Assembly: GCF_004327985.1 (NCBI RefSeq)
Contig: NZ_SJDL01000014.1
Span: forward strand, 1-64,000
Direction: 5' to 3'
DNA length: 64,000 nucleotides
Source of the DNA: Marinobacter halodurans
GTDB lineage: Bacteria > Pseudomonadota > Gammaproteobacteria > Pseudomonadales > Oleiphilaceae
The notes beneath the pieces are model-generated. The model worked only from the letters and a program-made list of their open reading frames with translations. It searched no databases and was not told the origin of the DNA. Positions 30,006 through 38,797 of the stretch are shown here, in pieces. Positions within the stretch are counted from its first letter, which is position 1. The number at the start of each line of letters is the position of its first letter. A program made the position numbers and the translations under genes.

Positions 30006-30091
30006 AGATTCCTACGCCGGTATTAACCGGATCAGGTTCGCGGGTTTTGCTCTGGGCAATCTCAGCCGGTTTTGCCGGCACCCCGTCAAGA
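30006..30091 (-). promoter_or_regulatory. TPP riboswitch (THI element) controlling thiC
   Basis: On the minus strand, the conserved blocks appear in order: ACGGGGTGCC (about 30087-30078), GGCTGAGATTGCCC (30067-30054), ACCCGCGAACCTGATCCGG (30045-30027), TTAATACCGGCGTAGGAA (30026-30009). These form P2/J2-4 and P4/P5 of the thi box. About 130 nt separate it from thiC; that stretch contains a CGATCC-CC-GGATCG hairpin (about 29896-29909) close to the Shine-Dalgarno and two CCAATCCAGG copies, possible parts of the expression platform. Confidence 0.96.
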
Positions 30092-30299
30092 CGCAATGAA
30101 CTGATCGACCTGCAAGCCCGCATACCACACCGCACGGTGCAGGCAGGCCCTTAAAGGTGACTTCCGCAAGTGTAGAGATCAGATGGATTTTTGTCCATAA
30201 TGAGGACCGCTCTCTTGAGCCTCCCGACTTCTGTCCAGCAACCGCGGACCCACACTCAGGGATGAGGCTCACCCCAATCATGTGCAGGCAGGAGAATCC

Positions 30300-31682
30300 A
30301 TGAAGAAATCCGTGCTAACCGGTCTGATCGGACTGCTGGCTGCCCAGCCAGCCCTGGCCACCGACCTCATTGACGCCTATGAAAAAGCGCTGGCCTACGA
30401 TTCCGGCATCGCGTCAGCCCGGGCCACCTATGAAGCCCAACAGGCCAATGTCGATGTGACTCGCAGCCAGCTCCTGCCCAAGCTCAATGCTTATGGCAAT
30501 GCCCAGCATATCGACTCCGAAGGCCCGCGGATGGAGGATTCCTACAAGTCCTACGGCTATGGCGTGAAACTGACCCAACCCCTGTTCCGGGCCGAGAACT
30601 GGTTCAACTACGACGCCAGCCAGTTCCAGAGCGAAAGCGCCCGGGCCGATTACAGCCTGGCTCAGCAGCAGCTGATACTGGATGTAGCCACCGCCTACTT
30701 CAACGTGCTGCGTGCCGAGGACAACCTGACCACCGTCCGCGCGGCCGAGGCGGCGTTCGAACGCCAGTACGACCAGGCGCAGGAACGCTTCGATGTGGGC
30801 CTGATCGCCATTACCGAAGTCTATGAATCCCGTGCCAGCTACGACGCCAGCAAGAGCGAACGGATTTCCGCGGAAAGCGATCTCGACATTGCCCGGGAAC
30901 AGCTGAGCCGGCTGATCGGCGAGAATGCCGGCGATCTGGAAAATCTGCAGCAGGACTTCCCGTTGTCGCGCCCGCAGCCCACGGACCCGGCAGCCTGGGA
31001 AAAAATCGCCCTGCAGCAGAACTGGCGCGTCCAGTCCGCCGCTTACACCCTGCAGGCCAACCGCTCCCGGCTGGATGTGGCCAAGGCGGGGCATTATCCG
31101 ACACTGGATCTGAATGCCAGCTATGGCAACACCAAGCTGGACGGCATCAATGAAGTGTCGCCCAACCAGAGCACGGTGGACGGCACCACGACCGAGGGCG
31201 TGATTGCCCTGCAACTGAACGTGCCACTGTACGAAGGCAACGGCACCGAGGCCGGCATTCGCCAGCAGCGAGCCCAACTGGAAGCCTCCGACCAGAACCT
31301 GAAGACGGTACGCCGCGATGTGAGCGTGAACGCGCGCAGCTTCTACCGGACGGTCAACTCCAACATCGAGACGGTCAACGCCCAGGAGCAGAGTATCGTT
31401 TCCCGCCGGAGCGCACTGGACGCCACCCGCGCCGGCTATGAAGTGGGCACGCGCAATATCGTGGAAGTGCTGGATGCCGAGCGTAACTACTACGAGTCCC
31501 TGCGCGACTACGCCAATGCCCGCTATGACTATGTGGTCAACACCCTGAACCTGAAGCTGGTGGCCGGTACCTTGAGCCCGCAGGACCTGGTGGACCTGAA
31601 TCGCTGGTTGAGCGAGTCCGCACCGGGTATCGAGGCCATTGCCACCGATACCAAGACCGTGGACCCGACCCAGTCACGCTGA
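30300..31682 (+). CDS. tolC: TolC family outer membrane efflux protein
   Basis: Trimeric outer-membrane channel for type I secretion and RND efflux. The 460 residues start with a signal peptide (MKKSVLTGLIGLLAAQPALA) followed by two repeats of the OEP domain (about 20-210 and 235-430), long helices with heptad character, and TGxxT-like turns such as EVGTRNIVEVLDAERNYYES. The ATG at 30300 is preceded by AGGAG. It is divergent from thiC. There is no adjacent membrane fusion protein or pump gene, as for the housekeeping tolC of gammaproteobacteria. Confidence 0.94.
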   Translation: MKKSVLTGLIGLLAAQPALATDLIDAYEKALAYDSGIASARATYEAQQANVDVTRSQLLPKLNAYGNAQHIDSEGPRMEDSYKSYGYGVKLTQPLFRAENWFNYDASQFQSESARADYSLAQQQLILDVATAYFNVLRAEDNLTTVRAAEAAFERQYDQAQERFDVGLIAITEVYESRASYDASKSERISAESDLDIAREQLSRLIGENAGDLENLQQDFPLSRPQPTDPAAWEKIALQQNWRVQSAAYTLQANRSRLDVAKAGHYPTLDLNASYGNTKLDGINEVSPNQSTVDGTTTEGVIALQLNVPLYEGNGTEAGIRQQRAQLEASDQNLKTVRRDVSVNARSFYRTVNSNIETVNAQEQSIVSRRSALDATRAGYEVGTRNIVEVLDAERNYYESLRDYANARYDYVVNTLNLKLVAGTLSPQDLVDLNRWLSESAPGIEAIATDTKTVDPTQSR

Positions 31683-31690
31683 TCGCAATA

Positions 31691-31725
31691 AGCACCGGCG
31701 CCTGCATGAAGCCGGCGCCGGTGCT
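31691..31725. terminator. Strong hairpin between tolC and waaA
   Basis: AGCACCGGCGCC and GGCGCCGGTGCT form a perfect 12-bp stem with an 11-nt loop between convergent tolC and waaA. Flanking T or A runs are short, so efficiency is uncertain, but the position fits a shared terminator. Confidence 0.65.
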
Positions 31726-31746
31726 CATCATCCCGCTCCGCCAGGC

Positions 31747-33006
31747 CTAACCCAGCTTTTCAACAATCCCGTCGACGACGCGCGTCAACGCCCCGCGATT
31801 GGCATCCACCGCGGCCCTCGCATTTTTCCCCAATTCGTTACGGTGGGCCGAATCCGAAAAGCAGCGATCGACAGCCGCTGCCAGCTCGCGGGCATCCCCC
31901 ACCCGGACCAGTCCCGCCCCACTTTCCAGACGCTCGTAAATGTCGTCGAAATTGAACACGTGAGGTCCGGTTATCACCGGCATGCCCCAGGCCGCCGGCT
32001 CCAGTGGATTGTGACCGCCCCGCTCGATCAGCGAGCCACCCACGAACGCCACGTCCGCCGCGCCGTAGAGCATCATGAGCTCACCCATGCTGTCGGCGAG
32101 ATACACCTGGCTGCCCGAGGCATCGCCGCCTTCGGACCGACGGGCCAGGCTCAGGTTGCACTGCCGGACCAGGGCCGCCACATCGTCAAAGCGTTCCGGA
32201 TGCCGCGGCACCAACACCAGGAGAGCCTGAGGGTCCGCCGCCAACAGCTGCCGATGCGCTTGCAGGATCTGCTCATCCTCGCCGTCGTGGGTGCTCGCCG
32301 CAATCCAGACCGGCCGGCCCGCGCCGAGCTGGGACCTCAGCTCTGCAGCCCCGTCCCGCAGTTCGTCGGTCACGACCACGTCAAACTTCACGCTGCCGGT
32401 GATCGATACGGCGCTCGCATGGGCGCCGGTTTCCACGAAACGTCGGGCATCTCCGTCCGCCTGGGCCGCGATCCAGTCGATCTGTTTCAGGAGCTGGCGA
32501 CTGGCGTTTGGAAAACGCTGGTAGCTGCGCGCAGAGCGCTCGGACAGACGTGCATTGATCAGGTAGACCGGCGTCCCGGCACCCGCCGTCTGGTAGATCA
32601 TGTTGGGCCAGAGCTCCGTTTCCATGATCACCAGCGCCAGTGGCCGGGCCCGTCGCAGGAAGCGGCGTACCGATCCCGGCGTGTCGTAGGGGGAATAGGC
32701 ATAGCGGATGCGGTCCCCGAACAGGGCGTTGGCGCGCGCCCGGCCGGTCGCCGTCATGGCGGTCATCAGGATGCTGGCATCGGGTCGCCGCTCAAGGAGG
32801 GCCCGGACCAGTGGGGCCGCCGCAATAGTCTCTCCCACCGACACCGCGTGCACCCAGATAACCGGCTTGTCGCTGCGGGGAATCAGACCAATACGATCCC
32901 GCCAATGCACCACCGCGTCAGGCGACGTCCGTCCCTGCCACCATAACCGGATCAGGACGAACGGCAGGATGAGACGAAAGAGAGTCGAATAGACGAAACG
33001 CAGCAT
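31747..33006 (-). CDS. waaA: 3-deoxy-D-manno-octulosonic acid (Kdo) transferase WaaA
   Basis: Inner-membrane-associated GT30 enzyme that adds Kdo to lipid IVA, the first core sugar. The 419 residues show an N-terminal hydrophobic anchor (about 5-20), the WVHAVSVGE acceptor motif, METELWPN, and a C-terminal GT-B domain with VGGSLIERGGHNPLEPA (CMP-Kdo site). The start is ATG at 33006 with GGAG six bases upstream; GTG at 33012 is in frame. One, two or more Kdo additions cannot be told from sequence; the KdkA-like gene at 44745 is relevant because Kdo kinases often go with single-Kdo cores. Confidence 0.96.
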   Translation of the reverse strand: MLRFVYSTLFRLILPFVLIRLWWQGRTSPDAVVHWRDRIGLIPRSDKPVIWVHAVSVGETIAAAPLVRALLERRPDASILMTAMTATGRARANALFGDRIRYAYSPYDTPGSVRRFLRRARPLALVIMETELWPNMIYQTAGAGTPVYLINARLSERSARSYQRFPNASRQLLKQIDWIAAQADGDARRFVETGAHASAVSITGSVKFDVVVTDELRDGAAELRSQLGAGRPVWIAASTHDGEDEQILQAHRQLLAADPQALLVLVPRHPERFDDVAALVRQCNLSLARRSEGGDASGSQVYLADSMGELMMLYGAADVAFVGGSLIERGGHNPLEPAAWGMPVITGPHVFNFDDIYERLESGAGLVRVGDARELAAAVDRCFSDSAHRNELGKNARAAVDANRGALTRVVDGIVEKLG

Positions 33007-33236
33007 CAGCACTCCAGTGCGGGATCAGAAGTTGCCGGGATTCTACCGAAATGTGCATCAGGTTGCGTCCCGGACCTCCCTTCAGGTCAGAGCATAGTTC
33101 ACATTCACAACCGAAGAAGGCGTCGGATCGCCACCGGAAATGCAGCCAGTGCCCCGCCTGGCCTTATCAACCGGCATTTTGCTGATAAACTTGCCCCCAA
33201 AGCAGGGACGATTCCACCCATCATTCTGGACGAGCC

Positions 33237-34199
33237 GTGAGTCAATCGAAGTCGAAGAAACGTAAACGCGTCCGCGACACCAATTTCGCCCACTACCGAC
33301 ACCCCCGCTGGTGGCCAACCTGGCTCACCATTGGACTGATCTGGCTACTGGCCCGCCTGCCCCTGCGCGTGCAGTGGGGCGTGGGTCGCCTGATCGGTGA
33401 ACTGGCCTACCGGACGCTGGCCAGTCGTCGCCATATCTGCCGGGTGAACATCGACCTGTGTTTCCCGGAGTTGAGCGACCGTGACCGGGAAGCCCTGGTG
33501 CGCCGGACATTCCACTCCAACGGCATCGGCATCATGGAAATCAGCCTGGCGTGGTTCCGGAACCCGGAAACGCTGCGTCACCTGACCCAGGTCCACGGTC
33601 TGGAATACGTCGATGAAGCGCTGAAGAAGGGCAAGGGCATCCTGCTGCTCGGCGGCCATTACAGCACCCTGGACCTGGGCGGCAGCCTGGTGTCGCTGTT
33701 CATCGATGCGGACGTGATGCAGCGTGACCACAACAACCCACTGATGAATGCCGTGATGACCCGCTCCCGGGAGCAGCGCTACGGCGTTGCCCTCAACAGC
33801 AAGGACCTGCGGGGCCTGTTCAAGCGCCTGCGGGCCAACCGCATCGTCTGGTACGCCGCCGATCAGGATTACGGCCGCAAAGGTATCGTGTTCGCGCCGT
33901 TCTTCGGTGTTCCCGCCGCCAGCATCACCGCCACGGCCCGGATTGCCGAGCGCAGCGACTGCGTGGTGATCCCGTTCAGCCACTTCCGGCGCGACAACGG
34001 GATCGGCTATGACATCTATTTCCATCCGCCGCTGGAGGCGTTCCCGTCCGGCGATGACGAGGCCGACGCCGCCCGGGTCAATGCGGCGATCGAAAGCGAA
34101 GTGCGCAAGCATCCGGATCAGTACCTGTGGATGCACCGCCGCTTCAAGACGCGCCCCTCCCGGGACGACCCGGGGTTCTATGCCAGGAAACGGCCATGA
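33237..34199 (+). CDS. Lipid A acyltransferase, LpxL/HtrB type (HX4D)
   Basis: Inner-membrane acyltransferase that adds a secondary acyl chain to Kdo2-lipid IVA. The 320 residues have a lysine/arginine-rich N-terminus, a membrane segment (about 28-48), the catalytic HX4D motif HYSTLD (His141, Asp146), and later blocks YAADQDYGRKG and APFFGVPAAS. GTG is the start at 33237. It is divergent from waaA and overlaps the next gene by four bases (ATGA). A second acyltransferase of the same superfamily is at 38798, so the two probably add different chains or act on different substrates. Confidence 0.92.
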   Translation: MSQSKSKKRKRVRDTNFAHYRHPRWWPTWLTIGLIWLLARLPLRVQWGVGRLIGELAYRTLASRRHICRVNIDLCFPELSDRDREALVRRTFHSNGIGIMEISLAWFRNPETLRHLTQVHGLEYVDEALKKGKGILLLGGHYSTLDLGGSLVSLFIDADVMQRDHNNPLMNAVMTRSREQRYGVALNSKDLRGLFKRLRANRIVWYAADQDYGRKGIVFAPFFGVPAASITATARIAERSDCVVIPFSHFRRDNGIGYDIYFHPPLEAFPSGDDEADAARVNAAIESEVRKHPDQYLWMHRRFKTRPSRDDPGFYARKRP

Positions 34200-35140
34200 C
34201 CCACGGCGTCGAGCCCCTGGTGACCTGGCTGATCCACGACGACAAGCCCGGTCACCGTAACCAGTTGCGGGGCCTGGCCAACCGACTCGCGGCCCACGCC
34301 GACGTACGCTGCCACTGGATCGACGCCCTCTCCCAGCGGGTACCACGATGGCGGGCGCTGATGGGCCTGCGGCCCAGACTCGACGTCCCCGACGGCCTGC
34401 ACCAGCCGGGCCTGATCGTGGCCGCCGGCACCGGCACCCATCGCCTGCTACTGGCCTTGCGCCGTACCCGCAGAGCCCGGACCGCACTGCTTATGCGGCC
34501 CTCCTTCCCCCAGCAATGGATCGATTGCCGGATCATTCCGCACCACGATCGTCCCTCGCCCTCGCCCGGTACCTTGGTCACCATAGGCGTACTCAATACC
34601 ATGACGCCCATGGCCCATCTGACCAAACGCCAACACGGCGTCATCCTGATCGGCGGTCCCTCCCGGCATTACCGGTGGGACAACGCGGCGATCCTCCAGC
34701 AACTGGCCCGGTTGCTCCGGGCCTATCCGGGCTGGCAGTGGACCGTCACCTCCAGCCGGCGCAGCCCGGAAGAGCTGATCGCAGCGCTGCGCGAACGCCA
34801 GGGACCGCTCTTCCGGTTCCGGGATCACCGGGACACCCACGACCGCTGGCTGGCCCATACGCTGGCCGACAGTCGCGCCGCCTGGATCACGCCCGACAGC
34901 GCGTCGATGGTGTATGAGAGTCTCACCGCCGGTATCCCCACGGGACTGTTCGGCCTGACTCCGGTTTCCGGAAGCCGGGTGGCGGCCGGGGTCGAAGCGC
35001 TGCTCGAACAACGCCGGGCGCATCCCCTGTCGGAAGCGCAAGCGGTGATGTCGGCTACCACGCCCATCACGCCACCACTCTGGGAAGCGGATCGGGCCGC
35101 CCGGTGGTTGCTGGAGCGCTGCCGGGGTGTGCCGTCGTGA
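34196..35140 (+). CDS. ELM1 family (DUF1022) GT-B-like protein
   Basis: Protein of 314 residues of the ELM1/GtrOC1 family, named after plant mitochondrial fission protein ELM1. Visible blocks are the N-terminal WLIHDDKPGHRNQLRGLA (about 11-28), GLIVAAGTGTHRLLLALR, LIGGPSRHYRWD and the C-terminal WITPDSASMVYESLTAGIPTGLF, the last resembling a GT-B nucleotide-sugar site. Bacterial members are usually found among LPS genes. A glycosyltransferase role is likely but not proven. It overlaps both neighbours by four bases, so it is translationally coupled with the acyltransferase before and the GT4 after. Confidence 0.82.
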   Translation: MTHGVEPLVTWLIHDDKPGHRNQLRGLANRLAAHADVRCHWIDALSQRVPRWRALMGLRPRLDVPDGLHQPGLIVAAGTGTHRLLLALRRTRRARTALLMRPSFPQQWIDCRIIPHHDRPSPSPGTLVTIGVLNTMTPMAHLTKRQHGVILIGGPSRHYRWDNAAILQQLARLLRAYPGWQWTVTSSRRSPEELIAALRERQGPLFRFRDHRDTHDRWLAHTLADSRAAWITPDSASMVYESLTAGIPTGLFGLTPVSGSRVAAGVEALLEQRRAHPLSEAQAVMSATTPITPPLWEADRAARWLLERCRGVPS

Positions 35141-36255
35141 AGATTCTGCAGGTCCTGCCCGCGCTCGAGAGCGGGGGCGTTGAACGCGGCACGGTGGAGC
35201 TCGCTGCCGAGCTGGTCAAACGCGGGCACGACTCGACGGTACTGTCCGCCGGCGGGCCCATGGTGGCGCAACTGGAGGCAACCGGCTCCCGGCACGTGAC
35301 ACGGCCGATCCACCGCAAGTCCCTGGTGACACTGGGCCAGGTGCGGCCGGTCCGCCGCCTGCTGCAATCGTTACGGCCCGATGTCGTCCACGTGCGCTCG
35401 CGCATGCCGGCCTGGGTGGTCTACCTGGCCTGGAAAGGGCTCCCGGTCAACGAACGGCCGGTGCTGGTGAGCACCTTCCACGGCATGTATTCGGTCAATC
35501 CCTACAGCGCCATCATGAGCAAGGCGGAGCACCTGATCGCCGTATCCGACTGCGTGCGCCGATACATTCTCGATAATTATGCGGTCGCCGAAGACCGGAT
35601 CAGCGTTATCCAGCGTGGTGTCGACACGCGCCAGTTCTGCGAGATGCCACTGGACCCGGCATGGCGCCACCAGTTGCTGGAGGACTACCCACAGCTGCGT
35701 GACCGTCGCATCCTGCTGATGCCGGGGCGCCTATCGCGGTGGAAGGGCCAATTGACCTTTCTTGAGGTGATCGCCCGGATGGTGCGGGAGGACGCCTCGG
35801 TGCACGGCGTTATTGCCGGTGGGCTCGAAGGCGGCAAGCAGCGCTACCGGACTGAACTGGAAAGCCGGATCGGCGAACTTGGGCTGGAGGACCACATCAC
35901 CTTTCTCGGGCAGCGCAGTGACATGCACGAACTCTATCTGTTCGCGGACCTGGTCTGCCATTTGTCCACCAAGCCCGAGCCCTTCGGTCGCACCCTGACG
36001 GAGGCACTGGCGTCGGGCACGCCGGTGGTTGCTTTCGAGCGCGGCGGTGCGGCGGAAACCCTGCGCGCCTGTTTCCCGGCGGGTCTGGTTGCGCCCGATG
36101 ACACCCGCGCATTTGTGCAAACGGCCCAACGGCTGCTGACGCAGCCCCGGCCGGCGATAGAGATTCCCGAGCGGTTTCACCTCACCGCCCAGACCGAGAC
36201 CACCCTGGCAGTCTATCGCGGGCTGCTGGAACGCCATGGCAGGGCGGTCAGATGA
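35137..36255 (+). CDS. Glycosyltransferase family 4
   Basis: GT-B-fold glycosyltransferase, 372 residues, presumably adding a core sugar. The start is GTG at 35137, overlapping the ELM1-family stop (GTGA) and giving the typical N-terminus ILQVLPALESGGVERGTVEL. The C-terminal donor site carries the EX7E motif in KPEPFGRTLTEALASGTPVV. It overlaps the next GT4 by four bases. Donor and acceptor are unknown. Confidence 0.9.
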   Translation: MKILQVLPALESGGVERGTVELAAELVKRGHDSTVLSAGGPMVAQLEATGSRHVTRPIHRKSLVTLGQVRPVRRLLQSLRPDVVHVRSRMPAWVVYLAWKGLPVNERPVLVSTFHGMYSVNPYSAIMSKAEHLIAVSDCVRRYILDNYAVAEDRISVIQRGVDTRQFCEMPLDPAWRHQLLEDYPQLRDRRILLMPGRLSRWKGQLTFLEVIARMVREDASVHGVIAGGLEGGKQRYRTELESRIGELGLEDHITFLGQRSDMHELYLFADLVCHLSTKPEPFGRTLTEALASGTPVVAFERGGAAETLRACFPAGLVAPDDTRAFVQTAQRLLTQPRPAIEIPERFHLTAQTETTLAVYRGLLERHGRAVR

Positions 36256-37301
36256 GTGAACCGCTGCGCATTGCGCTGATCCTGGCCACGCCGGGTACCA
36301 CCTGGGGCGGCATGGAAACACACACTCTGGATTTGGCCCGCAGCCTGGCCCAGCGGGGCCACGAAGTCCATCTGCTGGCTGATGCCCGCTACCACGACCG
36401 CTTCATCCCGTTCGCCCATTTTCACCCAATACCCGTTCACTTCAGCCGCCGGCATCCCTGGCTGGGGCTGCGACTGCGACGGATTCTGGCGCGCCTGCAG
36501 CCGGACATCTGCCACGCCCAGGGCAACAAGGCGATCCAACTGCTGGCTGGCGTCAAACGGCGTCAGGGGAACCGCGAGGTCTGTTACGTCGGCACAGTCC
36601 ATGGCACCAAGTCCGCCCACCGCGGGCTGGACCGCCTTGACGGCGTCATCGCCGTCAGCGACGAACTGGCCGTCCAGCTCACGCATCCACGGGTCTGGGT
36701 GATCTACAACGGCATAGATCCACGACCACTCAAGGAAGGCACGGATTGGCCCATCCCGGAAACGTCGCCCCTGGTGATCGCCACCGGACGCCTTGAGCCG
36801 GTTAAAGGCTTTGACCGACTGATCCAGGCCTGGTCCGCGGCATCCGGCGGCAACGTTCAACTGGCGATTCTTGGCGAAGGTCATGAAAGGTCGCGCCTGG
36901 AAGCGCTGGTCCGGGACTCCGGCCAGACCGGCACGATCCACCTGCCGGGCTATGAGTCCAACGTTGCCGGCTGGCTCGCCCGGGCCGACGCCTGTGTGAT
37001 CAGCTCCGAGCGCGAAGGGTTTCCCTACATCATGGTCGAGGCCCTGTTGAATGGCTGCCCTCTCTTGGCCACACCGGTCAGCGGGGTGAGCCGGTTCCTG
37101 CCGGCAGACTGCATCGCCTCATCGACGGCCACGGCAGACCTGGCAACACTTTTAAGGGACAAGCTGGCAACGTTATCCACCCTGCGGCAAACCCAGCAGG
37201 CCAGTTTCGAACAGGCTCGCCATAGGCTGACACTGGACGCCATGACCGAACAGACCCTGGCTGTCTACAGGGAGCTCACGCTGCAACACGCCGGTGGATG
37301 A
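36252..37301 (+). CDS. Glycosyltransferase family 4
   Basis: Second GT4 enzyme in the run, 349 residues. The N-terminal acceptor domain has the TTWGGMETHTLDLARSLAQRG block, and the donor domain has ATGRLEPVKGFDRLI and the EX7E block EREGFPYIMVEALLNGCPL. It is coupled by ATGA to the preceding GT4. Its last 26 bp overlap the convergent SGNH-like gene. The sugar transferred is unknown; the context points to LPS core. Confidence 0.9.
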   Translation: MSEPLRIALILATPGTTWGGMETHTLDLARSLAQRGHEVHLLADARYHDRFIPFAHFHPIPVHFSRRHPWLGLRLRRILARLQPDICHAQGNKAIQLLAGVKRRQGNREVCYVGTVHGTKSAHRGLDRLDGVIAVSDELAVQLTHPRVWVIYNGIDPRPLKEGTDWPIPETSPLVIATGRLEPVKGFDRLIQAWSAASGGNVQLAILGEGHERSRLEALVRDSGQTGTIHLPGYESNVAGWLARADACVISSEREGFPYIMVEALLNGCPLLATPVSGVSRFLPADCIASSTATADLATLLRDKLATLSTLRQTQQASFEQARHRLTLDAMTEQTLAVYRELTLQHAGG

Positions 37302-37947
37302 CGTCGAGGACAACCCCCGCCAGGATGCAATGGCCTTTATCGGTCAGATGGGTGCCATCGTCCATCAGGGTGTGGTGCCGGTCGGCCCATAACGCCGCAT
37401 AGGCATCGGCATGGACGGCGTTGTCCAGTTGGTCCGCCAGCTCTGCCAGGGCCCGGTTGTACTGCCGGATGCGTGGATTGCGGGGCTCTTCCAGGTTGGG
37501 GGCGGTGCCGACCAGCACGAACTGCGTGTCCGGCGCCGCGGTCACCACGGCATGAATGTGCGCGATGTATTCAGCCAGCGGCACCTGCTCGACGGCACCC
37601 CAACGGTCCTGCAACTGCCAGCGGCGGGCCCGCTTCTTGAGGGTCTTGACCCATTTGCGCGCCAGCTTGCGTAGCGGATTATCCGGATAGTAGAGCACGT
37701 AGGGAGCGCCCCGGAAGGTCAGCCAGGAGTCCACCAACCCGTACTGGATGAAGGCAAGCCGGAAACCGGCAGGCGGGAAGGAGCGCGCGTAGCGGCGCAA
37801 TTCACGGGTGGTACTCATGGTATGGCCACAGTTGACCAGCGGTAGTCCCAAGGTATGGGCCACCCGGTCGGGCCAGAGCTCACCGGAGAAGCCGGCAATC
37901 CCTTCGGTATTGCAGTCGCCGTATACGATGCAGCCGTTTTCCGGCAT
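37276..37947 (-). CDS. SGNH/GDSL-like hydrolase with Cys in block I
   Basis: Cytoplasmic or loosely membrane-associated protein of 223 residues without a signal peptide. The end carries an SGNH block V, D197-G-T-H200 in LMDDGTHLTDKGH. The putative block I at residues 9-17 is YGDCNTEGI, with Cys12 where GDSL enzymes have the nucleophilic serine. FVLVGTAPNLEEPRN may be block III. The start is ATG at 37947 with GGACG upstream; a much longer in-frame extension overlaps the divergent kinase gene and is rejected. Members of this type in LPS loci might de-acylate or acetylate sugars; the role is unknown. Confidence 0.7.
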   Translation of the reverse strand: MPENGCIVYGDCNTEGIAGFSGELWPDRVAHTLGLPLVNCGHTMSTTRELRRYARSFPPAGFRLAFIQYGLVDSWLTFRGAPYVLYYPDNPLRKLARKWVKTLKKRARRWQLQDRWGAVEQVPLAEYIAHIHAVVTAAPDTQFVLVGTAPNLEEPRNPRIRQYNRALAELADQLDNAVHADAYAALWADRHHTLMDDGTHLTDKGHCILAGVVLDVIHRRVAA

Positions 37948-37964
37948 CAGGACGTCCTCTCCTC

Positions 37965-37992
37965 TTCCACAGCCATGGACTCGTGCTAGATT
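37965..37992 (+). promoter_or_regulatory. Candidate promoter for the YrbL-like gene
   Basis: TTCCAC (37965-37970) and TAGATT (37987-37992) are 16 bp apart. The predicted start is near 37999, which would exclude the ATG at 37993 and favour ATG 38023. Confidence 0.4.
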
Positions 37993-38022
37993 ATGCACGA
38001 ACCTTCGAGCCCGGCCGCAACC

Positions 38023-38676
38023 ATGATCGACCTCAACCACCAGGCGCCTTTCGCCGCAGGCTACAACCGGACCTGCTACCGCCATCCGGATGATCCCCGA
38101 CTGTGCCTCAAGGTCCTGCGCCCGGAAAACATCGAAGCCCGTTTCGCACGGCAACCCTGGTACAAGAAGCTGCTGGGCCGGGACCGCATCAATGATAATC
38201 GACAGGAAATCATCGCGCACCGCCAGATCGCGGCCCTGGCCGATCCGCAACAGGCCTGGCGCCACCTGCCCCGATTCCATGGCAGCATCGATACCACGCT
38301 GGGGCCGGCGAATGTCAGCGAGCTGATTACCGAAACCGATGGTCAGCCGGGCACCACCCTGGAGCGATACCTGGAACACAACGGCCGGACAACCGAAGTC
38401 GAGAGGGCCATCGGCCAGTTTGCCGACTGGCTACGGCAAACCGGCCTGCTGACCCGCAACCTGCTGCCCCACAACCTGGTCCTGGCCCGTCGTGACGATC
38501 GGCTGACGCTGTACCTGGTGGATGGCCTGGGCGCACCGACCGTGCCAACCCGGTTGACCACAATCCCGGCCTATCGCAGCCGATACATCGCACGCAAGCT
38601 CGCGCGCTTTCGCCAGCGCATCGACTGGGAAATTCGCGGCAGGCCAGGCAGCTGGACCCGGGCCGAAAAACTCTGA
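38023..38676 (+). CDS. YrbL-like predicted kinase
   Basis: Protein of 217 residues resembling YrbL of the PhoP regulatory network family, a small protein-kinase-fold group. A glycine-rich-like start (PFAAGYNRTCYRH), a lysine block (LCLKVLRP), a long helix with the conserved glutamate region and a catalytic-loop-like segment LLTRNLLPHNLVLA followed by LYLVDGLGAP are visible. The HxDxxxxN loop reads NLLPHNLVL, so the usual catalytic Asp is not obvious. ATG at 37993 is possible, but I prefer 38023 for promoter reasons. It is divergent from the SGNH-like gene. The substrate is unknown; the context suggests LPS. Confidence 0.72.
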   Translation: MIDLNHQAPFAAGYNRTCYRHPDDPRLCLKVLRPENIEARFARQPWYKKLLGRDRINDNRQEIIAHRQIAALADPQQAWRHLPRFHGSIDTTLGPANVSELITETDGQPGTTLERYLEHNGRTTEVERAIGQFADWLRQTGLLTRNLLPHNLVLARRDDRLTLYLVDGLGAPTVPTRLTTIPAYRSRYIARKLARFRQRIDWEIRGRPGSWTRAEKL

Positions 38677-38797
38677 TTCACGTCCGCCGCACCCGGACGG
38701 GCCATCGGCCGACCCCAGGTATCCGCGGAGTGGCACTGTCGCACAGGATGATGTAGTTTCCTGCCCTGACTCTATCGACCTGGAAATCAACGGGACC

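Noticed and set aside
37948-38379. N-terminal extension of the SGNH-like gene
   Set aside because: It runs antisense through the YrbL-like gene; the family-like start with Shine-Dalgarno is at 37947.
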